Assembly (NCBI GenBank): GCA_016718805.1
Contig: JADKCP010000001.1
Coordinates: forward strand, 496,001-560,000
Source: Bacteroidota bacterium
GTDB lineage: Bacteria > Bacteroidota > Bacteroidia > UBA4408
DNA: 64,000 nt
Direction: 5' to 3'
Notes under the pieces: generated by a model
What the model saw: only the letters and a program-made list of their open reading frames with translations
The model's database searches: none
What the model was told of the DNA's origin: nothing
Part shown: positions 9,227-18,650 of the stretch, one piece after another
How positions within the stretch are numbered: the stretch's first letter is position 1
How the letters are laid out: every line of letters begins with the position of its first letter
Translations under genes and position numbers: made by a program

Positions 9227-11890
9227 TTATTTTGCGCCGTTTTTTTGTTGGCTGGTAAATACGTGTAAGAATCCTTTTATTGTGCGGGGTTCAATTCCGG
9301 TTAAGCGAATTTCGTTTACCTCACACACATAGTAATATACTCCATCAGGTACTAATTGTTTTGATTTTTGATTGGTTCCATCCCATCCAATTTTTGGATC
9401 TTCAGTATGATAAACAAGTTGACCCCAACGATTGTAAATATCTAAATTAATGCTCTCAACATATTTATATGGAAATGGAATAAAAAAATCATTTTTCCCA
9501 TCATCGTCAATGGTAACAATATTGGGTAGTTCGTAATTTGGGCAATTGTCGATGCAAACCGAATCGCTCATTGGGCCTTCATTTCCAAATGAATCAACAG
9601 CAGCAATAGCATAACAACCTGCAATAGAAACGCCATTGTTGTTGTGCGAAAAGCTAAGCTCATTTGCATCGTTAATTAACTGAAGAAAACTCATGGCTTC
9701 ATCCAATACCGGTGTGTAATATATTTTATAAGCAACAACATCGTCAGCACAATTGTTGTTAGGATTATTCCAAGTAAGTGTATTTTGTATTAAATCGCAA
9801 TTTGTTGCAATGCCAAAATTACCCGGAGCACAGGGAGCAGTTTTATCCTGAGGAATACCACAAGCTATTTGTGAAAAGTTAATTAATGGTGAAACTAAAC
9901 CTGAAGTTGAATAAGTTCCAATTGCTTTTATTTTATAACAATAGGTACGACCATTTATTAATCCGGTATCGATAAAAGTGTAGCCGGTTGTAGTACCAAT
10001 GGAATCATATTGCGTAGGTACAAGTTCATTCTGTTTATAAATAACAAAAATACTGTCGTGCCAAGGAACAGTTGATTGCCAATTTAATTGAAGTTGATTG
10101 TCGTTTGGAATTAATGTCAAAAAAACTGAAGATGCTTTGCTTGAGTTACTAATGAAGGTAGTAGTTGGTGTAGTTGAATAAACTTCAATTTTATAAGTAT
10201 ATGCCTCTTCGAGTGTATTTAATCCAACTATATCTAGAAATGTAGTATCATTTAATCCTACTGCAACTTGGGTTGAATGTTGCAATTGGAAATTTCCGTT
10301 TGAAGCTCTAAAAACCTTGTAAAAATAAGGCCCGGGAAAAGCAATAGTATCAATTTCGGTTGGTTTCGACCATTTAACCTGAATCTTCCCATTGCTACTA
10401 TTTGTTTCAACTACATCAACATGAGTAATAACAGGTGCATCTTTATTTAGTTGCACACATATTTCATTGGAAGCATAACTTTTAGAACCGTCGGCAAAAT
10501 AAGCGTAAATCATATAACAATAATCCAAGCCATTTATCAAACCATTGCCATTATTTGAATCGGTAAAACTAGTTGATGTTAATCCAGTAACGGTAGCAAT
10601 TTCAATAAATCCAGTAAAAGCAGGAATTCCTGTAATGCAATTGGAAGGTACAAAACCGGAGGGGCTGTTTTTTCGGTAAATTTTATACCCTATAGCATTA
10701 CTACAAAGTTCTTGTTGCCAATTTAATTGTATAGAAGTACCAATGGGTGAAGCTATTAAATTTTGAGGGGCAGGTGCAATCACGGTTAAGTTTACAGTTT
10801 TGATATCAACTAATGGCGTTGAGAGATCATTATCTTCTGCTTTAAACAACACTTGATAAGGTTGAAGTCTAACATGTGAACAATTGGTTTGCCAGCTAAA
10901 TGTTGCTGTAACTGTTGTATTCGCATGTGCACCTTGGGGGAAAAATGCAGGACTTGAGCTTAGTAAGTAAACTCCTCCTGTAGAAGTTAACGTTACCTCG
11001 TCATTAAAATTTGGATCTGTTGCTGTAACAGGAAAAGCTATTGTTGTACCGGCAACTACACAAGTATCCTTTAAAGCAGCAATTACCGGAGGGTCGTTTT
11101 GGCAACCGCCTACCACTGTCACTTGCAAATCGCGTTCAACCGAACCAATTAAACTGCCTTGTCGCCACTCCTTAATTAAAATTGCAAAATTAAATTCGCC
11201 AATTGGATTTGGACATTGCCAAACCATATCGCCGGTTGTAGCATTGATGGTGACTCCCGGAGGCAGGGTGTAGCCAAATATTGGATTCCCGCCTGCATCT
11301 TTACAATCGATTAACTCGTATGAAAGACTATCCCCATCAGCATCAAAAGCTCCTGGATTGTGAACAAATTTCTTACAGGTACAGGCATTGTCTATAGGAG
11401 GATTCAATAAAACGGGGGATGTATTATTAAATCCTAAAAAGGGATTGATGCACAGCTGTGATTCAATATAAAATGAAACATTGGTTGAATTAGGAATATT
11501 AATAACACTTGCATTTCTATTAGGATCGGTTACCGAAATTGTAAAGCAGGAAGGACCAGCATAAGTATGCACTCCCACGTAAATATTTTTTTTAATATCT
11601 GCCGCTACCACTTCTCCCGAATGGGCACAAGAGCTTGAAGAGACACCGTTCACGCGTGGTATTGTATCTAAAGTTCCATCGCCCCATACAATTTCTAATT
11701 CACAGCGATCCGGAATTTGATTGGCGGGTAATCGTGTGTAGGTTATTACCGTTGCTTCGTATTTAAAGGAATTTGGATTACTTGAACTATAAATTCTACG
11801 AAAAGTAATTTCACCGGCTCGGTTATGAGTAGCAAAAAGAGCCGTTTGGCATCCAAGGAAAGTAACTAAAAATAGAAGAAACTTATTCAC
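9227..11890 (-). CDS. T9SS type B sorted surface protein with fibronectin-III-like domains
   Basis: This 887-residue protein begins with a signal peptide (about residues 1-20, ending TALFA), followed by THNRAGEITF, the same kind of opening module as the 2541-residue neighbour. The middle includes a cadherin/Ig-like stretch and then several modules that read as fibronectin type III (recurrent patterns such as IQLNWQ...YKIYRK, and GRTYCYKIKAIG). The last 90 residues form the gliding-associated type B sorting domain (NYELPNIVTIDDDGKNDFF ... IYNRWGQLVYH ... GWDGTNQ). It is expected to leave the cell through the T9SS and be anchored or released at the surface. The ligand or substrate cannot be told from sequence. 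It sits between mqnC (54 bases upstream) and ribE (7 bases downstream). Confidence 0.88.
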   Translation of the reverse strand: MNKFLLFLVTFLGCQTALFATHNRAGEITFRRIYSSSNPNSFKYEATVITYTRLPANQIPDRCELEIVWGDGTLDTIPRVNGVSSSSCAHSGEVVAADIKKNIYVGVHTYAGPSCFTISVTDPNRNASVINIPNSTNVSFYIESQLCINPFLGFNNTSPVLLNPPIDNACTCKKFVHNPGAFDADGDSLSYELIDCKDAGGNPIFGYTLPPGVTINATTGDMVWQCPNPIGEFNFAILIKEWRQGSLIGSVERDLQVTVVGGCQNDPPVIAALKDTCVVAGTTIAFPVTATDPNFNDEVTLTSTGGVYLLSSSPAFFPQGAHANTTVTATFSWQTNCSHVRLQPYQVLFKAEDNDLSTPLVDIKTVNLTVIAPAPQNLIASPIGTSIQLNWQQELCSNAIGYKIYRKNSPSGFVPSNCITGIPAFTGFIEIATVTGLTSTSFTDSNNGNGLINGLDYCYMIYAYFADGSKSYASNEICVQLNKDAPVITHVDVVETNSSNGKIQVKWSKPTEIDTIAFPGPYFYKVFRASNGNFQLQHSTQVAVGLNDTTFLDIVGLNTLEEAYTYKIEVYSTTPTTTFISNSSKASSVFLTLIPNDNQLQLNWQSTVPWHDSIFVIYKQNELVPTQYDSIGTTTGYTFIDTGLINGRTYCYKIKAIGTYSTSGLVSPLINFSQIACGIPQDKTAPCAPGNFGIATNCDLIQNTLTWNNPNNNCADDVVAYKIYYTPVLDEAMSFLQLINDANELSFSHNNNGVSIAGCYAIAAVDSFGNEGPMSDSVCIDNCPNYELPNIVTIDDDGKNDFFIPFPYKYVESINLDIYNRWGQLVYHTEDPKIGWDGTNQKSKQLVPDGVYYYVCEVNEIRLTGIEPRTIKGFLHVFTSQQKNGAK

Positions 11891-11944
11891 AAATTTTTAA
11901 CTTAAGCAGATTACTAAGATAGGGATTATTTAGATGTACAGATG

Positions 11945-13069
11945 CTAATAATTAATAATTTGTTGTTCCATTGTTGCTGGAATAGCTCTGTACTCATATT
12001 GTTGATTTCGCAACTGTGGTTCGAAACCTGCTTCAAATATGGCTTCCTGAATGCCTTTTGAAGTAAATCGATGAGGAGCACCTGCAACCGAAACAACATT
12101 TTCTTCAATCATAATCGACCCAAAATCGTTGGCACCTGCATGTAAACACAATTGGGCAACTTGTTTCCCAACTGTAAGCCACGAAGCTTGTATGTTGACA
12201 ATGTTTGGAAGCATAATACGACTTAAAGAAATCATTCGAACATATTCGTCGCCACTGGTTGTATTTCGTATTCCTTTATGTCGCCGCAACAGGGTACCAT
12301 CATCTTGAAATGGCCATGGAATAAACGCTAAAAACCCCTTGGCATCTTTTGGTTTTTCATGCTGCACTTCTCGTAACCACACCAAGTGTTCAAACCGCTC
12401 TTCAATTGTTTCAATATGTCCAAACATCATGGTGGCGGAGGTAGTAATATTTAGTTGATGAGCAGCACGCATTACATCTAACCATTCGCGTCCGCTACAT
12501 TTACCTTTCGAAATTAATCTTCTTACACGATCGTTTAAAATTTCGGCACCTGCACCCGGCAATGAATCCATACCTGCTGACTTTAATGCAGCAAGTACTT
12601 GAGTATGTGTTGATTTTTCAAGCTTCGTAATGTGTGCTATTTCAGGTGGCCCAAGTGCATGTAATTTTAAGGTAGGATACAATCGTTTTAATTCCTTAAA
12701 CAAATCAACATAATAATTCAATCCTAATTCAGGGTGATGTCCTCCTTGCAGCAACAATTGTTCACCACCATAACGAAAAGTTTCTTCAATTTTTTGCTCA
12801 TATTGATGCATCGTTGTGATGTACGATTCAGCATGTCCGGGAATACGGTAAAAATTGCAAAATTTACAGTTGGCAATACAAACGTTAGTGGTGTTTACAT
12901 TTCGGTCAATAATCCAGGTAACCTTATTATCGGGTTTTTGAATTTTTCGTAATTCATTGGCAACAAAAGTTAATTCGGCCAGAGGGGCATTGTGAAATAA
13001 AAATACTCCTTCCTCTTTCGAAAGAAATTCAAATTTTAATGCACGCTTAAGTAATTGGTCTACATTCAT
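11945..13069 (-). CDS. mqnC: Cyclic dehypoxanthinyl futalosine synthase (radical SAM)
   Basis: MqnC converts dehypoxanthine futalosine to its cyclic form in the futalosine route to menaquinone, a cytosolic radical SAM reaction. The radical SAM cysteines are C64, C68 and C71 in the CxxxCxxC motif CIANCKFC. Family stretches include WIIDRNVNTTNVC, LLLQGGHHPELGL, LHALGPPEIAH, SLPGAGAEIL, TSATMMFGHIE and GFLAFIPWPFQ, which fit MqnC better than the related MqnE or CofH. The length of 374 residues is normal. The other mqn genes are not in the window. The menaquinone produced would be the electron donor pool for the alternative complex III encoded further on. Confidence 0.93.
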   Translation of the reverse strand: MNVDQLLKRALKFEFLSKEEGVFLFHNAPLAELTFVANELRKIQKPDNKVTWIIDRNVNTTNVCIANCKFCNFYRIPGHAESYITTMHQYEQKIEETFRYGGEQLLLQGGHHPELGLNYYVDLFKELKRLYPTLKLHALGPPEIAHITKLEKSTHTQVLAALKSAGMDSLPGAGAEILNDRVRRLISKGKCSGREWLDVMRAAHQLNITTSATMMFGHIETIEERFEHLVWLREVQHEKPKDAKGFLAFIPWPFQDDGTLLRRHKGIRNTTSGDEYVRMISLSRIMLPNIVNIQASWLTVGKQVAQLCLHAGANDFGSIMIEENVVSVAGAPHRFTSKGIQEAIFEAGFEPQLRNQQYEYRAIPATMEQQIINY

Positions 13070-13086
13070 TCTTTAACAGGTATAAA

Positions 13087-13102
13087 AACTCCAAACGGAG
13101 TT
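13087..13102 (-). other. Small hairpin in the mqnC leader
   Basis: AACTCC and GGAGTT flank a 4-base loop (AAAC), making a perfect 6-bp stem whose near edge is 17 bases upstream of the mqnC start codon. It could influence translation initiation or act as a weak termination signal, but it is short and may be chance. Confidence 0.25.
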
Positions 13103-13139
13103 CAGCCAATAAAATTACAGGAATAATATTGATAGAGGG

Positions 13140-13147
13140 CAAAAGTA
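13140..13147 (-). promoter_or_regulatory. Possible -7 promoter element for the mqnC operon
   Basis: On the minus strand this reads TACTTTTG, a full match to TAnnTTTG, about 70 bases before the mqnC start. CAAA (TTTG on the minus strand) at 13160-13163 is only 12 bases away, closer than the usual spacing of about 19, so the match is partial. Confidence 0.3.
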
Positions 13148-13334
13148 GAAAATCAAAGCCAAACGGTGAAAGATTCTGTAAGAAGGTATTTAAAGTAGCA
13201 CATACATAGCCTCGGCTTTCTTAACATTAATTTAACATAGGCTTAACAAAAACAAAAAGCAACGAAACATAATCGGCCACTTTATTTTTATTCCTTTGTA
13301 ACATATTATTGAAAACTAAAGGATACAACTAACA

Positions 13335-13982
13335 ATGAAATTCGACAATCTAATTCAAGCGCTAATTCCAAAAGATAAAAAGTTCTTTACCATGTTTGAA
13401 AAGGCAACTTCAAATTTGGTTACTATTTCAAAAGTATTGGTCGAATTAGCTAATGCATCATCACCTGAACGCCGCATGGAATTAGCTAAAGAAATTGACG
13501 ACCTGGAACATCTCGGAGATCAGTTTTCGCACTCTATTTTTAGTGAACTGGCAGCAACCTTTATCACACCGTTTGATCGCGAAGATATACATTCACTTAC
13601 CTCAGCTATTGACGACATTGTGGATCATATACACGGAGCTTCAAAACGAATCATACTTTATAAATTTGAACGCATTTCACCTGCCATGCAAAAGTTGTCG
13701 GAATTAATTTTACATGGTTCTGAAGAATTACACAAAGCAGTTTGTGAATTGCGAAACATGAAAAATGTTAGTGCTATGCGCGAAGCTTGTGTTCGAATCA
13801 ATAGTATTGAAAATCACGCCGACGATATTTTTGATATGGCAGTTGCACAACTTTTTGAAGAAGAAAAGAGTGCGGTTGAAATTATCAAAACCAAAGAAGT
13901 TCTTCAAACACTTGAAACAGCAACTGATAAATGTGAGGACGCTGCCAATGTAATTGAATCCATTATGATTAAATACGCTTAA
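13335..13982 (+). CDS. DUF47 (PhoU-like) accessory protein of Pit phosphate transporter
   Basis: This 215-residue cytosolic, almost entirely helical protein belongs to the DUF47/TIGR00153 group, distant relatives of PhoU. Supporting stretches are the acidic metal-binding type segments EIDDLEHLGDQFSHSIFSEL (about 53-72) and FDREDIHSLTSAIDDIVDHI (about 80-99). These genes are habitually found directly before a Pit transporter and are thought to modulate it. Here the stop is 8 bases before the start of the transporter gene, so the two are certainly one transcript. There is no signal peptide or membrane segment. Confidence 0.9.
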   Translation: MKFDNLIQALIPKDKKFFTMFEKATSNLVTISKVLVELANASSPERRMELAKEIDDLEHLGDQFSHSIFSELAATFITPFDREDIHSLTSAIDDIVDHIHGASKRIILYKFERISPAMQKLSELILHGSEELHKAVCELRNMKNVSAMREACVRINSIENHADDIFDMAVAQLFEEEKSAVEIIKTKEVLQTLETATDKCEDAANVIESIMIKYA

Positions 13983-13990
13983 TTCAGCCT

Positions 13991-15400
13991 ATGACATTTC
14001 TGGTAATTATTATTATTCTGGCGCTTGTTTTCGATTACATCAATGGTTTTCACGATGCTGCCAATTCAATTGCAACCGTAGTTTCGACAAAGGTGCTAAC
14101 TCCTTTTCAAGCTGTGTTATGGGCGGCCTTGTTTAACTTTGTAGCCTTCTTTTTGTTTAAAGATCACGCTGTCGCGAACACCATTTCTAAAACGGTACAC
14201 AAGGAATTTATTACACTTACCGTTATATTTTCAGGATTAATTGCTGCCATCGTATGGAATTTATTAACCTGGTGGTATGGTATTCCTTCGTCTTCCTCGC
14301 ATACACTCATTGGAGGATTTGCCGGTGCTGCACTTGCTCATGCTTATATATCAACAGGTTTTGTAGGCTTTGCAGAAGTTGTTGAAATGGAAAAAATTAC
14401 AAAAACCATCTTGTTTATTTTTCTTGCTCCTTTAATAGGTATGATGGTATCTATGTACATTGCACTGGTCACGCTGATGCGGAATACTTGGCTGCGTATT
14501 CTGGTAATTCTCATCACTGCTGCATGTACCTGGGTTCTTTTTGATTATTTGGAACAAAGTAAATTGGCTGAGAATGTCAAAAAATATTATAAAATAGAGC
14601 AATTAACTAAGGAAGTTGAAACCAAGCCGGAATTGCAGGTTAAGCTCGACTCGGCAATATATGCAGTTGCAGTAACCAAACCTTTACTGGCAGATTTTAA
14701 CACCAAAGGTGCAACACAAATTGCCACAGAAGTAAAACAAACAATTGATCCGGGTTTGGATGAAAAGAAGTTTGCCAAAGAGTTAAAGAAAGCCGACAAT
14801 TCTATAATTATTAATAGCATCATGTTGGCCATATTGATTTTTATTTTGGCTTATATTTATTCTGAAAAAATAAAAAGTCCAACTGCTTCACGAATAGGAA
14901 AAATGTTTAAAAAATTGCAATTGTTATCCTCTGCTGCTTTCAGTATTGGACACGGAGGTAATGATGCGCAAAAAGTGATGGGTATTATTTCGGCTGCCAT
15001 GATTGCGAACGGAAACATTGCCGATATTAAGCAAATGCCCGATTGGGTGCCATTGGCATGTTATGCAGCTATAGGATTAGGTACTTTAAGTGGAGGTTGG
15101 AAAATAGTAAAAACGATGGGTTCTAAAATTACCAAAGTAACTCCACTCGAAGGTGTTTGTGCTGAAACTTCAGGAGCCCTTACCTTATTTATGACTGAAC
15201 AAATGGGAATTCCGGTTAGTACAACTCACACCATCACTGGTTCTATTATTGGCGTTGGAGCAACAAAGCGATTGTCGGCAGTACGTTGGGGTGTTACTGT
15301 TAATTTAATGTGGGCTTGGATTTTAACTATTCCAGTAAGTGCATTTATTGCAGGTTTAGTTTATTCATTCATTCATTTTTTCAACCTGGCTCCAAATTAA
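13991..15400 (+). CDS. Pit-family inorganic phosphate transporter
   Basis: This 469-residue inner-membrane protein is a low-affinity phosphate (metal-phosphate) symporter of the PiT family. The two inverted signature halves are clear: FDYINGFHDAANSIATVV near the N-terminus and FSIGHGGNDAQKVMGIIS near residues 317-334, each followed by the conserved PSSSSHTLIGG (residues 98-108) and PVSTTHTITGS (residues 412-422) turns. Between the halves lies a hydrophilic, charged segment (about residues 190-270, from KKYYKIEQL to KKADNS) that probably forms a cytosolic loop and may be where the DUF47 partner binds; that last point is inference. It is the second gene of the DUF47-pit pair. Confidence 0.93.
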   Translation: MTFLVIIIILALVFDYINGFHDAANSIATVVSTKVLTPFQAVLWAALFNFVAFFLFKDHAVANTISKTVHKEFITLTVIFSGLIAAIVWNLLTWWYGIPSSSSHTLIGGFAGAALAHAYISTGFVGFAEVVEMEKITKTILFIFLAPLIGMMVSMYIALVTLMRNTWLRILVILITAACTWVLFDYLEQSKLAENVKKYYKIEQLTKEVETKPELQVKLDSAIYAVAVTKPLLADFNTKGATQIATEVKQTIDPGLDEKKFAKELKKADNSIIINSIMLAILIFILAYIYSEKIKSPTASRIGKMFKKLQLLSSAAFSIGHGGNDAQKVMGIISAAMIANGNIADIKQMPDWVPLACYAAIGLGTLSGGWKIVKTMGSKITKVTPLEGVCAETSGALTLFMTEQMGIPVSTTHTITGSIIGVGATKRLSAVRWGVTVNLMWAWILTIPVSAFIAGLVYSFIHFFNLAPN

Positions 15401-15556
15401 AAGTACAGCAAAACAAGTAGTAAGTTGTTGTCAGGTTTAAGCTAGTTGTAAATTAGTAGGCCGGCTCACATATTGCTTCTATTACCATCTGAACTTTCGC
15501 TCATTTTTCGATTTTTTTTTGTGAAATACATTAGTAGTAACATTATTTAACTGCAA

Positions 15557-15564
15557 TATTTTTG
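15557..15564 (+). promoter_or_regulatory. Possible -7 element ahead of the glycosyltransferase/dihydroorotase genes
   Basis: TATTTTTG fits TAnnTTTG and lies about 57 bases before the GTG start at 15621. The nearest upstream TTTG (15528-15531) is 25 bases away, longer than usual, so the -33 element is uncertain. The 220-base gap 15401-15620 shows nothing else. Confidence 0.3.
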
Positions 15565-15620
15565 ACAATTGTTGGCGGTTAAAAATAGTACCGCTATATT
15601 CGCTTTTTCAAAATTTAAAA

Positions 15621-16337
15621 GTGTCCGATAGTCTAGTTATTATACCCACTTACAATGAAAAGGAAAATATCGAAAAAATTATTCGAAAGGTATTTTCATT
15701 GCCGAAGGTTTTCCATATCTTAATTATTGAAGATAATTCACCAGATGGAACAGCGGCTATCATTAAGAAACTAATGACCGAGTTTGACGGGCGCCTTTTC
15801 ATTGAAGAACGCAAAGGTAAATTAGGTTTAGGTACTGCTTACATTCATGGTTTTCGTTGGGCTTTGCAGAAAAACTACAGCTATATTTTCGAAATGGATG
15901 CTGATTTTTCACACAATCCCGACGATTTAGTTCGGCTCTATGAAGCATGTCATACACAAGGTGCCGACCTGGCTATAGGTTCGCGCTATACACGTGGAGG
16001 AAGGGTGAAAAACTGGCCATTGTCGCGTATTTTAATGTCCTATTTTGCTTCGGTTTATGCACGCCTAATTCTTTGGTTTAATGTGAGTGATACTACTGCT
16101 GGATTCAAATGTTACAAAAGCAAAGTATTGCAACGTATACATTTGGATGATATTAAATTTACCGGTTATGCATTTCAAATTGAGATGAAATACACCGCTC
16201 ATAAATTAGGATTCAAAATAGTTGAAGTTCCAATTACCTTTATCGATAGGCAAGAAGGCGTTTCAAAAATGAGCACGAAAATTTTTAAGGAAGCATTTTT
16301 TGGTGTATTACAGATGCGATTCAAAAAAATAAAATAA
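15621..16337 (+). CDS. Polyprenol monophosphomannose synthase-like GT2 glycosyltransferase
   Basis: This 238-residue GT-A fold glycosyltransferase resembles dolichol/polyprenol-phosphate mannose synthases, which transfer a sugar from a nucleotide donor to a lipid phosphate on the cytosolic face of the membrane. Visible features are the N-terminal strand LVIIPTYNEKENI, the donor-site DNSPDGT (about 37-43), the metal-binding EMDADFSHNPDD (about 91-102, DxD type) and the acceptor-region ARLILWFNVSDTTAGFKCY. There is no C-terminal membrane anchor, as in the short bacterial forms. The start is GTG; the protein begins MSDSLVIIPTYN, the right position for the first beta strand. It ends 4 bases before the dihydroorotase gene. 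Confidence 0.9.
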   Translation: MSDSLVIIPTYNEKENIEKIIRKVFSLPKVFHILIIEDNSPDGTAAIIKKLMTEFDGRLFIEERKGKLGLGTAYIHGFRWALQKNYSYIFEMDADFSHNPDDLVRLYEACHTQGADLAIGSRYTRGGRVKNWPLSRILMSYFASVYARLILWFNVSDTTAGFKCYKSKVLQRIHLDDIKFTGYAFQIEMKYTAHKLGFKIVEVPITFIDRQEGVSKMSTKIFKEAFFGVLQMRFKKIK

Positions 16338-16341
16338 TACC

Positions 16342-17700
16342 ATGACTCCTATTCTCATTAAAAATGCAAGTATCGTTAATGAGAATAACATTTTCATGGG
16401 CAGTGTTTTTCTTCAAAATAATTTAATTGCAAAAATTTTTGAAGGAACAATTTCTACCGAACAAATCGAAAATCTCCCGAGCGAAACTCGAATAATAGAT
16501 GCAATCGGGCAATATTTACTCCCCGGTATTATTGATGATCAAGTTCATTTTCGTGAACCCGGCTTAACTCATAAAGGAACAATACACAGCGAATCGCGCG
16601 CAGCAGTTGCAGGTGGCATTACCTCCTATATGGAAATGCCCAACACGGTTCCGAATGTTTTCACACAGCAGTTGTTGGAAGAAAAATATCAATTGGCAGC
16701 CAATTCTTCATTTGCCAATTATTCATTTTTTATGGGTGCTTCTAATACTAATTTGGAAGAAGTGCTCAAAACAAATCCTCAAAACGTTTGTGGTATAAAA
16801 GTTTTTATGGGCTCATCCACAGGAAATATGTTGGTTGATAATCGAGAAACTTTGGAAGCATTGTTTGCAAAATCAAAAATGCTCATTGCGCTTCATTGTG
16901 AAGATGAAAAAACGATTCGTGAGAATTTACAGGTAGCAAAAAACAATTTTGGTGAGCAAATTCCTGTTCAACAACATCCAGTGATAAGAAGTGCTGAAGC
17001 TTGTTATTTGTCGTCATCGCTGGCGGTTGAATTGGCAAGAAAACACAATACCCGAATTCACATTCTACACATTTCAACTGCAAAAGAAACATCTTTGTTT
17101 GAATCAAAACCACTTCGCGAAAAGCGGATAACCGCAGAAGCATGTGTACATCATTTGTGGTTTTGTGATGATGATTATCAGCGTTTAGGAAATTTTATAA
17201 AATGGAATCCTGCAATTAAATCTACTTCCGACCGAAATGCTATTTGGAAAGCTTTACTCGACAATCGTATTGATGTGGTTGCAACCGACCATGCTCCACA
17301 TACCATTGCTGAAAAGCAAAACTCTTATTTAACGGCTCCTTCAGGCGGACCATTGGTGCAACATTCCTTGGTTGCGATGCTCGAATTTCATCATCAGAAA
17401 AAAATTAGTTTGCAACAAGTAGTAACAAAAATGTGTCACAATGTAGCTGAGTTATTTCAAATTGAAAAACGCGGGTTCATTCGTGAAAGTTACTATGCTG
17501 ATTTAGTTCTTGTTGATTTAAATTCACCTTGGACCGTTACCAAATCAAATATTTTGGCAGCTTGTGGATGGTCGCCTTTTGAAGGTGTTTCATTCCAATC
17601 AAAGGTTACCCATACCTTTGTAAATGGACAATTGGTTTTTGAAAATGGCACTATCAACGAAAGTATTCGAGGACAAAGATTGCTTTTCACACGAAGCTAA
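16342..17700 (+). CDS. pyrC: Dihydroorotase
   Basis: Dihydroorotase closes carbamoyl-aspartate to dihydroorotate in de novo pyrimidine synthesis. The 452-residue amidohydrolase shows DDQVHFREPG (residues 65-74), a carboxylated-lysine candidate in GIKVFMGSSTGNM, metal histidines in ALHCED and HILHIST, and the catalytic aspartate in VVATDHAPHT. The first residue of the usual HxH metal motif is Gln67. As I remember it, the Porphyromonas gingivalis enzyme has the same DDQVHFREPG, so this looks like a lineage trait rather than a defect. It sits directly behind the glycosyltransferase gene and 63 bases ahead of the yicC-like gene. Confidence 0.93.
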   Translation: MTPILIKNASIVNENNIFMGSVFLQNNLIAKIFEGTISTEQIENLPSETRIIDAIGQYLLPGIIDDQVHFREPGLTHKGTIHSESRAAVAGGITSYMEMPNTVPNVFTQQLLEEKYQLAANSSFANYSFFMGASNTNLEEVLKTNPQNVCGIKVFMGSSTGNMLVDNRETLEALFAKSKMLIALHCEDEKTIRENLQVAKNNFGEQIPVQQHPVIRSAEACYLSSSLAVELARKHNTRIHILHISTAKETSLFESKPLREKRITAEACVHHLWFCDDDYQRLGNFIKWNPAIKSTSDRNAIWKALLDNRIDVVATDHAPHTIAEKQNSYLTAPSGGPLVQHSLVAMLEFHHQKKISLQQVVTKMCHNVAELFQIEKRGFIRESYYADLVLVDLNSPWTVTKSNILAACGWSPFEGVSFQSKVTHTFVNGQLVFENGTINESIRGQRLLFTRS

Positions 17701-17763
17701 GATGCATTTTGTTGATCAGCAATCAACTCAAATGTTTACATTTGGTTCCCTAAAAAAAGTACG

Positions 17764-18636
17764 ATGATTAAATCGATGACCGGCTTTGGTAAGGCCTCTT
17801 TGCCATTTAAAGACAAAACCTTGCAAGTTGAAATACGCTCGTTAAATAGCAAGCAAATCGATTTGAGTTTAAAATTACCGAGCTTGTTTCGCAGCAAAGA
17901 ACTGGAGCTTAGAGCACAGTGTGCAAAATTTATTGAGCGTGGAAAAGCGGATGTTACAATTTATTTTGAGCAAAAGGAAATCGAAAAAAATTTAAACATC
18001 AACACTGCATTGGCTAAAGCGTATTACCACGAATTAAAAAAGCTTGCCATTGAGTTACAAGCCCCTGTTGATGATTTGTTGACGCATATTTTAAAACTTC
18101 CGGAAGTATTAAAAGCGGAGGCTGAAGAAGTAAATGAACAAGATGAAGAACAGCTAAAAAGTGTACTTTACCTGGCTTTGCAGGAATTTTCGAAATTTAG
18201 GGAAGCGGAAGGTAAGAACTTGGAAACTGAATTTTCTTCTCGAATTTCAACGCTTTTGAATTTGCTTCAAACGGTTGAACAGTTAGACAAGGAAAGAGCT
18301 ATCACAGTTCGAAATCGAATCGAAAAAAATATTGAAGAGCTCATTACCAAAGAACGTATTGACCAAAATCGACTCGAACAGGAATTGATATATTACCTCG
18401 AGAAAATGGACATCACCGAAGAAAAACTTCGTCTTAAAGTGCATTGCGATTATTTTATTAAAACCATGCTTGAGGAAGATGCTGTTGGACGCAAACTTGG
18501 ATTTATCACTCAGGAAATTGGCCGCGAAATAAATACCATTGGCTCAAAGGCAAACGATTCGGCTATTCAAAAGGTAGTAGTACAAATGAAAGATGAACTC
18601 GAAAAAATTAAAGAACAACTGTTAAATGTGCTTTAA
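17764..18636 (+). CDS. YicC family protein (putative endoribonuclease)
   Basis: The N-terminus MIKSMTGFGKA and the C-terminal part (KLGFITQEIGREINTIGSKA, about 237-256) are the two hallmark blocks of the YicC/YloC family, and 290 residues is the normal size. E. coli YicC has been linked to stationary-phase survival and to endoribonuclease activity. The middle contains long charged helices rich in Glu and Lys, probably coiled coil. It lies 14 bases ahead of gmk, a very common pairing in bacteria that suggests co-transcription. Confidence 0.92.
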   Translation: MIKSMTGFGKASLPFKDKTLQVEIRSLNSKQIDLSLKLPSLFRSKELELRAQCAKFIERGKADVTIYFEQKEIEKNLNINTALAKAYYHELKKLAIELQAPVDDLLTHILKLPEVLKAEAEEVNEQDEEQLKSVLYLALQEFSKFREAEGKNLETEFSSRISTLLNLLQTVEQLDKERAITVRNRIEKNIEELITKERIDQNRLEQELIYYLEKMDITEEKLRLKVHCDYFIKTMLEEDAVGRKLGFITQEIGREINTIGSKANDSAIQKVVVQMKDELEKIKEQLLNVL

Positions 18637-18650
18637 AGAAAGTTACTTGT

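Noticed and set aside
11926..12108. Small frame overlapping the end of mqnC on the same strand
   Set aside because: It is an out-of-frame shadow of the conserved C-terminus of MqnC.
16534..16548. Gln in place of the first His of the HxH metal motif in dihydroorotase
   Set aside because: All other metal and catalytic residues are present, and to my memory the Porphyromonas gingivalis enzyme has the same DDQVHF, so it is a lineage feature and not inactivation.
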